A stretch of 64,000 nt of DNA, from NCBI RefSeq assembly GCF_029893635.1, contig NZ_JARXYR010000002.1:3261001-3325000 (forward strand). Reading direction: 5' to 3'. Origin of the DNA: Variovorax sp. TBS-050B (GTDB lineage: Bacteria > Pseudomonadota > Gammaproteobacteria > Burkholderiales > Burkholderiaceae_C). Each line of letters opens with the position of its first letter. The stretch's first letter is position 1. Shown piece after piece: positions 37,187-43,683 of this stretch. Made by a program: the position numbers and the translations under genes. Below the pieces are notes generated by a model, which was given only the letters and a program-made list of their open reading frames with translations, was not told the DNA's origin and searched no databases.

Positions 37187-38062
37187 TCAGGCCTCCACGC
37201 CGTCGAGCAGTTCGAGCGAGGTCTGCAGTGCGCTCGCGGGCAGGCCGTTCTTCCACGGCAGGTCGACGGGGTAGGGCTTCAGCAGGCAGTCGTCGGGCAG
37301 CATCTCGATCGGCGTGAAGTCGCGGTGCGCGATGTACTCGGGCCGCTTGTGGCGCCGGATGTGGTTGCTGACCGCGCACAGGCTCAGGTACACCGCCACG
37401 CGGTTGAAGGGCGAGAGGTTGCTGCCCGAGGCATGCACCAGGCAGCTGTGGAACAGGATCATCGAACCGGCCGGGCCCTTGGGCGAGACGATGCCGCCGT
37501 GCTTGCCGCCCGCGCGCTCGACCAGCTGGCGGATCAGGTCGTTGTCGACCGTCCACAGCGGATAGCTGGTGGTCGTGAGGTCGTGCTTCGCCTCCACCAC
37601 GCCCTTCCTGTGGCTGCCGGGGATGAACATCAGCGGGCCGTTGTGCTCGGTCACGTCGTCGAGAAAGATCGCGACGTTCATCGCGCGCTCGGTCGGCATC
37701 AGGTCGTCGTTGAGCCAGGTGCCGTAGTCCTGGTGCCATTGCCAGACCTCGCCTTCGAAGGCCATCTTGCCGTTGATCTTGAACTGGTGCATGTAGACCG
37801 CTTCGTCGAACAGGTCCATCACCGGCCCGACCATGCGCGGATGGCGCGCCAGCTTCGCGAAGGGCTCGCTGATCAGGTGCGCCGCAAAGTTCGTGCGCAC
37901 CGCGTCGGAGCCCTTCTCGCGCACGTTGAAGGCCTCGCGCCGGCTGTAGAGATCGGGCACGGCATCGGTCAGCACCCGCGTCTCCTCGGGCGAGAAATGG
38001 CTGGGAAAGAACAGGTAGCCGTCGCGCTCGAACTGCGCGCGTTGCTCGGGTGTCAGCTTCAT
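37187..38062 (-). CDS. EctD-like phytanoyl-CoA dioxygenase family protein
   Basis: 291-residue Fe(II)/2-oxoglutarate dioxygenase. The metal triad is H110-x-D112 in WQWHQDYGTW and H210 in LVHASGSN; R221 can bind 2-oxoglutarate. The region MPTERAMNVAIFLDDVTEHNGPLMFIPGSHR is close to ectoine hydroxylase EctD in layout, but no ectoine genes are present, so the substrate is probably another small amino-acid-like compound. The ATG overlaps the gntR stop (ATGA), so expression is coupled to the regulator. Confidence 0.87.
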   Translation of the reverse strand: MKLTPEQRAQFERDGYLFFPSHFSPEETRVLTDAVPDLYSRREAFNVREKGSDAVRTNFAAHLISEPFAKLARHPRMVGPVMDLFDEAVYMHQFKINGKMAFEGEVWQWHQDYGTWLNDDLMPTERAMNVAIFLDDVTEHNGPLMFIPGSHRKGVVEAKHDLTTTSYPLWTVDNDLIRQLVERAGGKHGGIVSPKGPAGSMILFHSCLVHASGSNLSPFNRVAVYLSLCAVSNHIRRHKRPEYIAHRDFTPIEMLPDDCLLKPYPVDLPWKNGLPASALQTSLELLDGVEA

Positions 38063-38790
38063 GCGGTGTCTCCTTGTCGGTGGCGGGGTGGGGAAGCGGA
38101 ATGCGTGCGCCCGGCCGCGGCCGCGCCGCGCGCCAGCTGTTCGGCGAGCCGGCGGGCCAGCGCCTCGCTCGCCTGCGCCACGTGCGCCTCGCTCAGGCGC
38201 GCCGCGCGTGCTTCGTCGCCCGCGGCGATGGCCTTCGCGATGGCCTCGTGCTCGTCCCAGAGCGACTCGCGCTGGGGCTCGGCCTGCAGCACCGCACCCA
38301 TCGCGCGGCGCAGGTGGCGCCAGTGCTGGTCGGCGCTCCGGCCGATCAGCGGATTGCCCGAGGCCGCGTAGATGGCCTGGTGAAAGGCCATGTCGGCATC
38401 GATCATGGCCTCGACATTGCGCCCGCGCGCGGCGCGCCGGCCGCGCTCCATGAGCTTCGGGTCGATGCAGAAGCGCTGCCCGGCCGCGAGCCGCGCGGCC
38501 AGCACGTCGAGCGCACCGCGCACCTGGTAGACCTGGCGCATCTGCTCGGCATCGAGCGGCGCCACGAGCACGCCGCGCCCGGGGGCGTCGTGCACGAAGC
38601 CGTCCTTCTTGAGCAGGCGCAGCGCCTGCAGCACCGGCTGGCGCGACACCCCGAGCCGCTGCGCGATGTCCTCCTGCGTGAGCCGCTCGCCGGGCGCGAG
38701 CGCGCCGCTGCTGATGGCGCCGAGCAGGGCGCGGTACACCTGGTCCACGAGGTCGGGGGCGGCTTCGATGCTGACGAGCTGGGCGGGCAT
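38059..38790 (-). CDS. GntR family (FCD) transcriptional regulator
   Basis: 243-residue regulator with an N-terminal winged helix (ERLTQEDIAQRLGVSRQPVLQALRLLKKDGFVHD, about residues 34-67) and a C-terminal all-helical FCD ligand domain (about 80-220), which usually senses an organic acid or amino acid through a metal site. It is first in the operon with the dioxygenase and SAF oxidoreductase, and divergent from the dehydratase. A perfect 16-bp palindrome lies 18 bases upstream, so autoregulation is likely. Confidence 0.92.
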   Translation of the reverse strand: MPAQLVSIEAAPDLVDQVYRALLGAISSGALAPGERLTQEDIAQRLGVSRQPVLQALRLLKKDGFVHDAPGRGVLVAPLDAEQMRQVYQVRGALDVLAARLAAGQRFCIDPKLMERGRRAARGRNVEAMIDADMAFHQAIYAASGNPLIGRSADQHWRHLRRAMGAVLQAEPQRESLWDEHEAIAKAIAAGDEARAARLSEAHVAQASEALARRLAEQLARGAAAAGRTHSASPPRHRQGDTA

Positions 38791-38807
38791 GGGGGCTCCG
38801 TTTTTGA

Positions 38808-38823
38808 ACTCTGTATACAGAGT
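38808..38823. promoter_or_regulatory. Perfect palindromic operator in the gntR-dehydratase intergenic region
   Basis: ACTCTGTATACAGAGT is a perfect 16-bp inverted repeat whose centre is a GTATAC core, as in many FCD-type GntR operators. It lies 18 bases before the gntR start and 80 bases before the divergent dehydratase start, so one regulator could control both. Confidence 0.8.
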
Positions 38824-38902
38824 ACGAACATCCGGGGCGCCACGGCCAGCGGGTTTTCACCCATCCGGGCGGCAACAGGACGCAACTCGCTAAGCTAGCC
38901 GC

Positions 38903-39868
38903 ATGCAACTCCCCACCTACGACGACGTCATTGCCGCGGCCGCGCGGCTCCAGGGCCATGCCCACCGCACGCCGGTGCTGCGTTCCAGCACCGCCGATGC
39001 ACGCTGGGGCGCGCAGTTCTTCTTCAAGTGCGAGAACTTCCAGCGCATGGGGGCCTTCAAGTTCCGCGGCGCCTTCAATGCGCTCTCCCGGTTCGACGCG
39101 GCGCAGCGCCAGGGCGGCGTGATCGCGTTCTCGTCGGGCAACCATGCGCAGGCGGTCGCGCTGTCGGCGCGGTTGCTGTCGATGCCGGCCGTGATCGTGA
39201 TGCCCAGCGACGCGCCGGCCGCGAAGGTGGCCGCGACCAAAGGCTACGGCGCCGAGGTCGTGATGTACGACCGCTTCGCCGAAGACCGCGAGGCGCTGAC
39301 GAAGCGGCTCGCGCAGGAACGCGGCATGACGATGATCCCGCCCTACGACCATCCCGACGTGCTCGCGGGGCAGGGCACGGCGGTGAAGGAACTGGTCGAG
39401 GAGACCGGGCCGCTCGACCATCTGTTCGTCTGCCTCGGCGGCGGCGGGCTGCTGTCGGGCTCGGCGCTCTCGGCTCGCGCGCTCGCGCCCGGCTGCAAGG
39501 TCTACGGCGTCGAGCCCGAGGCCGGCAACGACGGCCAGCAGTCGCTGCGCGCAGGGCGCATCGTGCACATCGAGACGCCGAAGACCATCGCCGACGGCGC
39601 GCAGACGCAGCACCTCGGCGAATACACCTTCGGCATCATCCGCCGCGACGTGGACGACATCTTCACGGTCAGCGACCTGCAGCTGGTCGAGGCGATGCGC
39701 TTCTTCGCCGAGCGCATGAAGATGGTGGTGGAACCCACCGGCTGCCTCGCCTTCGCGGGCGCGATCGCGGCCGGGCGTGCGATCGAGGGGCAGCGCGTGG
39801 GCATCGTGGTGAGCGGCGGCAACGTCGACCTGTCGCGCTTCGCCGCGCTGATCGCACCGGCGCAGTGA
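38903..39868 (+). CDS. Serine/threonine or threo-3-hydroxyaspartate dehydratase-type PLP enzyme
   Basis: 321-residue fold-type II PLP enzyme. The PLP lysine is K53 in GAFKFRGAFNA; SSGNHAQAVALSA and the phosphate loop CLGGGGLLSGSALSA are intact. There is no C-terminal regulatory domain, so it resembles catabolic threonine dehydratases, serine racemases and threo-3-hydroxyaspartate ammonia-lyases rather than IlvA. It is divergent from a GntR-dioxygenase-oxidoreductase operon, which would fit deamination of a hydroxy amino acid made by that dioxygenase. Exact substrate unknown. Confidence 0.87.
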   Translation: MQLPTYDDVIAAAARLQGHAHRTPVLRSSTADARWGAQFFFKCENFQRMGAFKFRGAFNALSRFDAAQRQGGVIAFSSGNHAQAVALSARLLSMPAVIVMPSDAPAAKVAATKGYGAEVVMYDRFAEDREALTKRLAQERGMTMIPPYDHPDVLAGQGTAVKELVEETGPLDHLFVCLGGGGLLSGSALSARALAPGCKVYGVEPEAGNDGQQSLRAGRIVHIETPKTIADGAQTQHLGEYTFGIIRRDVDDIFTVSDLQLVEAMRFFAERMKMVVEPTGCLAFAGAIAAGRAIEGQRVGIVVSGGNVDLSRFAALIAPAQ

Positions 39869-39874
39869 CGCGCC

Positions 39875-40528
39875 TCAGGCGCGGATGCCCTGCGCCGTGA
39901 GGTGCAGCAGGCGGTCCGCGCGCGCCGCGGCGCTTTCGGAATGCGTGACCAGCACCAGCGAGGCGCCGTGCTCGCGCGTCTGCGCGATCAGCAGTTCCAT
40001 CACCTTCGCGGCCGTGCCCGGATCGAGGTTGCCGGTGGGCTCGTCGGCGAGCAGCAGCGCCGGGCCGTGCACCAGCGCGCGTGCGATCGCCACGCGCTGC
40101 AACTGCCCGCCCGAGAGCGTCTGCGGCAGCCGCGCGCCCATGCCCGCAAGGCCCACGGCCTCGAGCATGCGCGCCACGCGCGGCTCGTCGTCGCGGCCGC
40201 GCCCGAGCAGCATCAGCGGCAGCGCGACGTTCTGCGCCACGTCGAGGTGCGGCAGCACGTGGAAGGCCTGGAACACGAAGCCCACGTGGCGCCTGCGCCA
40301 GAGCGCGCAGGCCTCGCCGTCGAGCGCGCCGATGTCGGTGCCGTCGTGCGTCACCGTGCCGGCGTCCCAGCGGTCGAGCCCGGCCATGCAGTTGAGCAGC
40401 GTCGACTTGCCCACGCCCGATTCGCCGACGATCGCGACGAACTCGCCCGGCGCGACGGTGAGCGTCACGTTCTCGAACACCGGCACCTCGCCGTAGTGCT
40501 TGGCCAGCCCTTCGATGTGCAGCGTCAT
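39875..40528 (-). CDS. MacB/LolD-type ABC transporter ATP-binding protein
   Basis: 217-residue ATPase. It has Walker [10 protein letters not shown] (about residues 35-43), the MacB/LolD-type signature [16 protein letters not shown], and Walker [13 protein letters not shown], the last being typical of ATPases that pair with FtsX-like permeases. The ATG overlaps the miaA stop by four bases. The only FtsX-type permease in the window is at 31405-34002 on the same strand, so they are likely partners despite 5.9 kb of intervening genes. Confidence 0.9.
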   Translation of the reverse strand: MTLHIEGLAKHYGEVPVFENVTLTVAPGEFVAIVGESGVGKSTLLNCMAGLDRWDAGTVTHDGTDIGALDGEACALWRRRHVGFVFQAFHVLPHLDVAQNVALPLMLLGRGRDDEPRVARMLEAVGLAGMGARLPQTLSGGQLQRVAIARALVHGPALLLADEPTGNLDPGTAAKVMELLIAQTREHGASLVLVTHSESAAARADRLLHLTAQGIRA

Positions 40529-41514
40529 GCCGGCACCGCCCGGCGCATCTGTTCGACCGCGGTCCGTGCGGCATCGGGTGCATCGCAAGCGATCACGCGG
40601 CGCGCGGGCATGCTGCGCAGCCAGGTGATCTGGCGCTTGGCGAGCTGGCGCGTGGCCGCGATGCCGCGCTCGCGCAGCGACTGCAGCGCGGCGGCATCGG
40701 GCGCGACCCGGCCCTCGGCCTCGAGCGCCTCGAACATCTCCCACGCCTGCCGGTAGCCCACGCAGCGCATCGACGGCAGTTCCGGCGACAGGTCGCCGCG
40801 CGCGCGCAGCGCACGCACCTCGTCGAGAAAGCCCGCGGCCAGCATGGCGTCGAAACGCTCGGCGATGCGTGCATGCAGCCAGCCGCGGTCCTCGGGCTCG
40901 AGCGAGAACAGGAGGCCGCCTTCCGCGGCGGGCAGCGTCTTGCGCGCGCTCGCATGGAAGTGCGAGAGCGGCCGGCCGCTGCTTTCCCAGACCTCGAGCG
41001 CGCGCTGGATGCGCTGGCTGTCCTGCGGCGCGAGGCGCGCGGCGGTCTCCGGATCGACCTGCGCGAGCCGCGCATGCATCGCAGGCCAGCCCAGCGCAGC
41101 GGCGTCGGCATCGATGCGCGCGCGCACCGCAGGATCGGCCGCGGGCATCGCATCGATGCCGTCGAACAGCGCCTTGAAATACAGCATGGTGCCGCCCACC
41201 AGCAGCGGCAACGCGCCGCGCGCGCGGATCTCGGCGATCAGCCGCGAGGCGTCGGCCGCGAAGGCCGCGGCGCTGTAGCGCTCGCGCGGGTCGAGGATGT
41301 CGATCAGGTGGTGCGGCACCGCGCGGCGTTCCTCGGCGCTGGGCTTGGCGCTGCCGATGTCCATGCCGCGGTAGACCAGGGCCGAGTCGACGCTGACGAT
41401 CTCCACCGGATGTTCCCGCGCGAGCGCCAGCGCGACGGCGGTCTTGCCCGAAGCGGTCGGCCCGGCCAGGGCCAGGAAGCGCGGCGGACAGGCGGTTGGG
41501 GAAGGGGGACACAT
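40525..41514 (-). CDS. miaA: tRNA dimethylallyltransferase
   Basis: 329-residue enzyme that adds a dimethylallyl group to A37 of tRNAs reading UNN codons. The P-loop GPTASGKT (about residues 18-25), [29 protein letters not shown] and [11 protein letters not shown] are family hallmarks, and [12 protein letters not shown] and [10 protein letters not shown] follow. The protein is cytoplasmic. Its stop overlaps the start of the MacB-type ATPase gene. Confidence 0.97.
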   Translation of the reverse strand: MCPPSPTACPPRFLALAGPTASGKTAVALALAREHPVEIVSVDSALVYRGMDIGSAKPSAEERRAVPHHLIDILDPRERYSAAAFAADASRLIAEIRARGALPLLVGGTMLYFKALFDGIDAMPAADPAVRARIDADAAALGWPAMHARLAQVDPETAARLAPQDSQRIQRALEVWESSGRPLSHFHASARKTLPAAEGGLLFSLEPEDRGWLHARIAERFDAMLAAGFLDEVRALRARGDLSPELPSMRCVGYRQAWEMFEALEAEGRVAPDAAALQSLRERGIAATRQLAKRQITWLRSMPARRVIACDAPDAARTAVEQMRRAVPA

Positions 41515-41543
41515 GATGCGTCGAGCGTAGCAAATGGTCCGGG

Positions 41544-41672
41544 ATCGGACAGCCGAACGCAGAGGGCGCGAAGGTTTCGCAGAAGGCGCAGAAAAGAATC
41601 TCGAAAAATTCTTTGCGTTCCTTCTGCGACCTCTGCGTGTTTTTGTATTCCTTCTGCGTTCGGCTGCCCGAT
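41544..41672. repeat. 129-bp imperfect palindrome with CGCAGAAGG repeats
   Basis: The outer arms 41544-41563 and 41653-41672 are complementary at 19 of 20 positions. Inner arms CGCAGAAGG (41578-41586) and CCTTCTGCG (41620-41628) and a central GAAT/ATTC pair continue the fold. The left arm (41558-41594) matches the repeat at 10855-10903. It fills most of the gap between miaA and araC, both on the minus strand, and would make a long hairpin if transcribed from araC. Confidence 0.8.
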
Positions 41673-41680
41673 TCCGCTTT

Positions 41681-42598
41681 TCAGCTCGTCTCCCGCATCC
41701 GCCGTATGTCGCGCGAGGGCGGCGCGCCGAAGAGCCGTGCGTACTCGCGGCTGAACTGCGAAGCGCTTTCGTAGCCCACGCGCACGCCCGCGGTGCCGGC
41801 GTCGAGGCCCTGGTTCAGCATCAGCTGCCGGGCCTCCTGCAGGCGCAGCTGCTTCAGGTACTGCATCGGGCTCATGCCCGCCACCGCGCGGAAGTGCTGC
41901 CGGAAGGTCGAGGGACTCATGTTCGCCGAGGCGGCCAGTTCGTCGGCGAGCACGGTGCGCGTGAAGTTCATCTTGAGCCAGGCCATGCTCTGCGCCACCT
42001 GCTGGCTCGGCGAGCCGATCGCCACCAGGCGCTGCAGCTGCGGCCCGTGCGGGCCCGCGAGCAGCCGCACCAGGATCTCGCGCTGCAGGAGCGGCGCGAG
42101 CTGCGGGATCAGCCGCGGTTCGGCCAGCAGGTCGACGAGCCGCGTCACCGCGCCGAGCAGCGTCGGATCGAGGTCGCCGAGCGACATGGCGCGATGGCTG
42201 CCGTCCCTGGCCGGCGGCGGCAGGGCCATCTCGGCTGCGAGCTGCAGGACCGTGCGGGGATCGAGCCGCAGCATCAGCCCGATGAAGGGCTGCGCGGTGC
42301 TGGCGCTGAGGATGTGCGAGACCACGGGAAGCTCGGCGGTCGTGAGCAGCGACTGGCCCGCGGCATAGTCGAACACCTCGCCGCCGAGCGCGACCCGCTT
42401 CTGCCCGCTGACCGTGATGCCCACGCCGAAGCCATACATGCAGTGCAGCGGCGCGGTCGCGGCGCTGCGCCGGTGCAGCGAGAGTTCGGGAATGGCCGTG
42501 AGGTAGTCGCCATCGGCCTGCGCGGTGCGCGCCACCGCGCGCTGCAATTCGTTCAGCACGGCCGAGGCATCGCGCCGCGCCGGTTGTGCCGCTTCCAT
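41681..42598 (-). CDS. AraC family transcriptional regulator (AraC_N type)
   Basis: 305-residue regulator with an N-terminal AraC_N cupin-like domain (about residues 10-175) and a C-terminal double helix-turn-helix ([58 protein letters not shown], about 195-255, and the second motif near [18 protein letters not shown]). The domain order is that of YqhC, which responds to aldehydes. The ATG at 42598 has an AAAGGA site; a start 21 bases earlier is possible. It is divergent from the cytochrome c/molybdenum hydroxylase operon, which it may activate. Confidence 0.9.
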   Translation of the reverse strand: MEAAQPARRDASAVLNELQRAVARTAQADGDYLTAIPELSLHRRSAATAPLHCMYGFGVGITVSGQKRVALGGEVFDYAAGQSLLTTAELPVVSHILSASTAQPFIGLMLRLDPRTVLQLAAEMALPPPARDGSHRAMSLGDLDPTLLGAVTRLVDLLAEPRLIPQLAPLLQREILVRLLAGPHGPQLQRLVAIGSPSQQVAQSMAWLKMNFTRTVLADELAASANMSPSTFRQHFRAVAGMSPMQYLKQLRLQEARQLMLNQGLDAGTAGVRVGYESASQFSREYARLFGAPPSRDIRRMRETS

Positions 42599-42674
42599 CT
42601 GGATCCTTTCGAAGTACACGCCGCGAAAAGTCTATCCGCGCCGCATGCGTTTCCGCCGCACATTCGGCGATTCA

Positions 42675-42701
42675 GGCAAGAACTCGCGCGAATTGGGCAA
42701 G
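42675..42701 (+). promoter_or_regulatory. Tandem GGCAAG half-sites, candidate AraC binding site
   Basis: GGCAAG occurs at 42675-42680 and again at 42696-42701, exactly 21 bases apart, two turns of the helix and on the same face, as expected for direct-repeat half-sites of AraC-type activators. It lies between the divergent araC and cytochrome c genes. No clear -35/-10 pair was found beside it. Confidence 0.55.
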
Positions 42702-42806
42702 CGCGCGGCCGGTCTTCACCCGACACTCGCGGGCGATGGGCCCGCGTGCATGCCGCTTCGCGCGCCGAGGGCCCTCCGTCGAATCAGGCAACCCACCACT
42801 CCCACG

Positions 42807-43151
42807 ATGAACACAGAAAAAAAGATCGCTTCCATCTCCGCTTCGCTCGCGCTGGTGCTGGGCCTCGGCGCCGCTGCCGCCATGCCGCGCGAGGCCGCCG
42901 CGAGCCAGGCGCTGGCGCAGAAGTATTCATGCGTCGCCTGCCATCAGCCCGCCACCAAGGTGGTAGGCCCGTCCTGGAAGGAGATCGGCGCGAAGTACGG
43001 CGACGGCAAGGGCACGGCGGCGCAGCTCGCGGCCAGCATCAAGGGCGGCAGCTCGGGCAAATGGGGCCCGATGCCGATGCCGCCGCAGCCCCAGGTGCCC
43101 GATGCCGACCTGCAGGCGCTCGCGCAGTGGCTGCTCGACGGCGCCAAGTGA
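42807..43151 (+). CDS. Small periplasmic class I cytochrome c
   Basis: 114-residue exported protein. The signal peptide covers about residues 1-32 (SISASLALVLGLGAAAAM, then an Ala-rich cleavage region). The haem motif is C42-V-A-C45-H46, and the methionine ligand is in GPMPMPPQ. The size and sequence resemble cytochrome c-551/c8 types. It is followed after 45 bases by the molybdenum hydroxylase genes, so it is probably their electron acceptor in the periplasm. Confidence 0.92.
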   Translation: MNTEKKIASISASLALVLGLGAAAAMPREAAASQALAQKYSCVACHQPATKVVGPSWKEIGAKYGDGKGTAAQLAASIKGGSSGKWGPMPMPPQPQVPDADLQALAQWLLDGAK

Positions 43152-43196
43152 GACGGCTTCCCTCTTCATCCATCCACCCCACGGAGAAAACAAGAA

Positions 43197-43670
43197 ATGA
43201 CTGCACTCCACGTCAATGGCCGTGAACACACGGTCGATGTCGATCCCGGCACGCCCATCCTCTGGGCCCTGCGCGACACGCTGGGCATGACCGGCACCAA
43301 GTTCGGCTGCGGCGCCGCGCTGTGCGGCGCCTGCACGGTGCACCTCGACGGGCAGGCGATCCGCTCGTGCGTCACGCCGATCGCCGCCGCCGAAGGCAAG
43401 AAGATCACCACCGTCGAACGCGTGACCGATGGCAGCGACCGCGTCGGCGCCGCCGTGCATGCCGCCTGGGTGCGGCACGACGTCGCGCAGTGCGGCTACT
43501 GCCAGAGCGGCCAGATCATGAGCGCGACGGCCTTCCTGCAATCGCTGCCGCCGGGCAAGAAGCCCAGCGCGGAAGAGATCGACTCGGCCATGGCCGGCAA
43601 CATCTGCCGCTGCGGCACCTATGCCCGCATCCGTGCCGCCGTGGCCGATGCGGCCAGCCAACTCGCCTGA
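43197..43670 (+). CDS. Molybdenum hydroxylase small subunit, 2x[2Fe-2S] (IorA-like)
   Basis: 157-residue iron-sulfur subunit of the isoquinoline 1-oxidoreductase/periplasmic aldehyde dehydrogenase family. The plant-type cluster motif is CGAALCGAC (about residues 40-48) and the second cluster uses CGYCQSGQ and CRCGTY (about 100-145). It has no signal peptide, so it probably leaves the cell attached to the Tat-exported large subunit. An FAD subunit gene is absent, as in this family, where electrons go to cytochrome c. Confidence 0.93.
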   Translation: MTALHVNGREHTVDVDPGTPILWALRDTLGMTGTKFGCGAALCGACTVHLDGQAIRSCVTPIAAAEGKKITTVERVTDGSDRVGAAVHAAWVRHDVAQCGYCQSGQIMSATAFLQSLPPGKKPSAEEIDSAMAGNICRCGTYARIRAAVADAASQLA

Positions 43671-43683
43671 AGAAGGAGCCGCC

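Noticed and set aside
41544..41672. CRISPR-like array because of repeated TTCTGCG units.
   Set aside because: Units are too short and irregular, there are no spacers of constant length, and the whole forms a palindrome rather than direct repeats with unique spacers.
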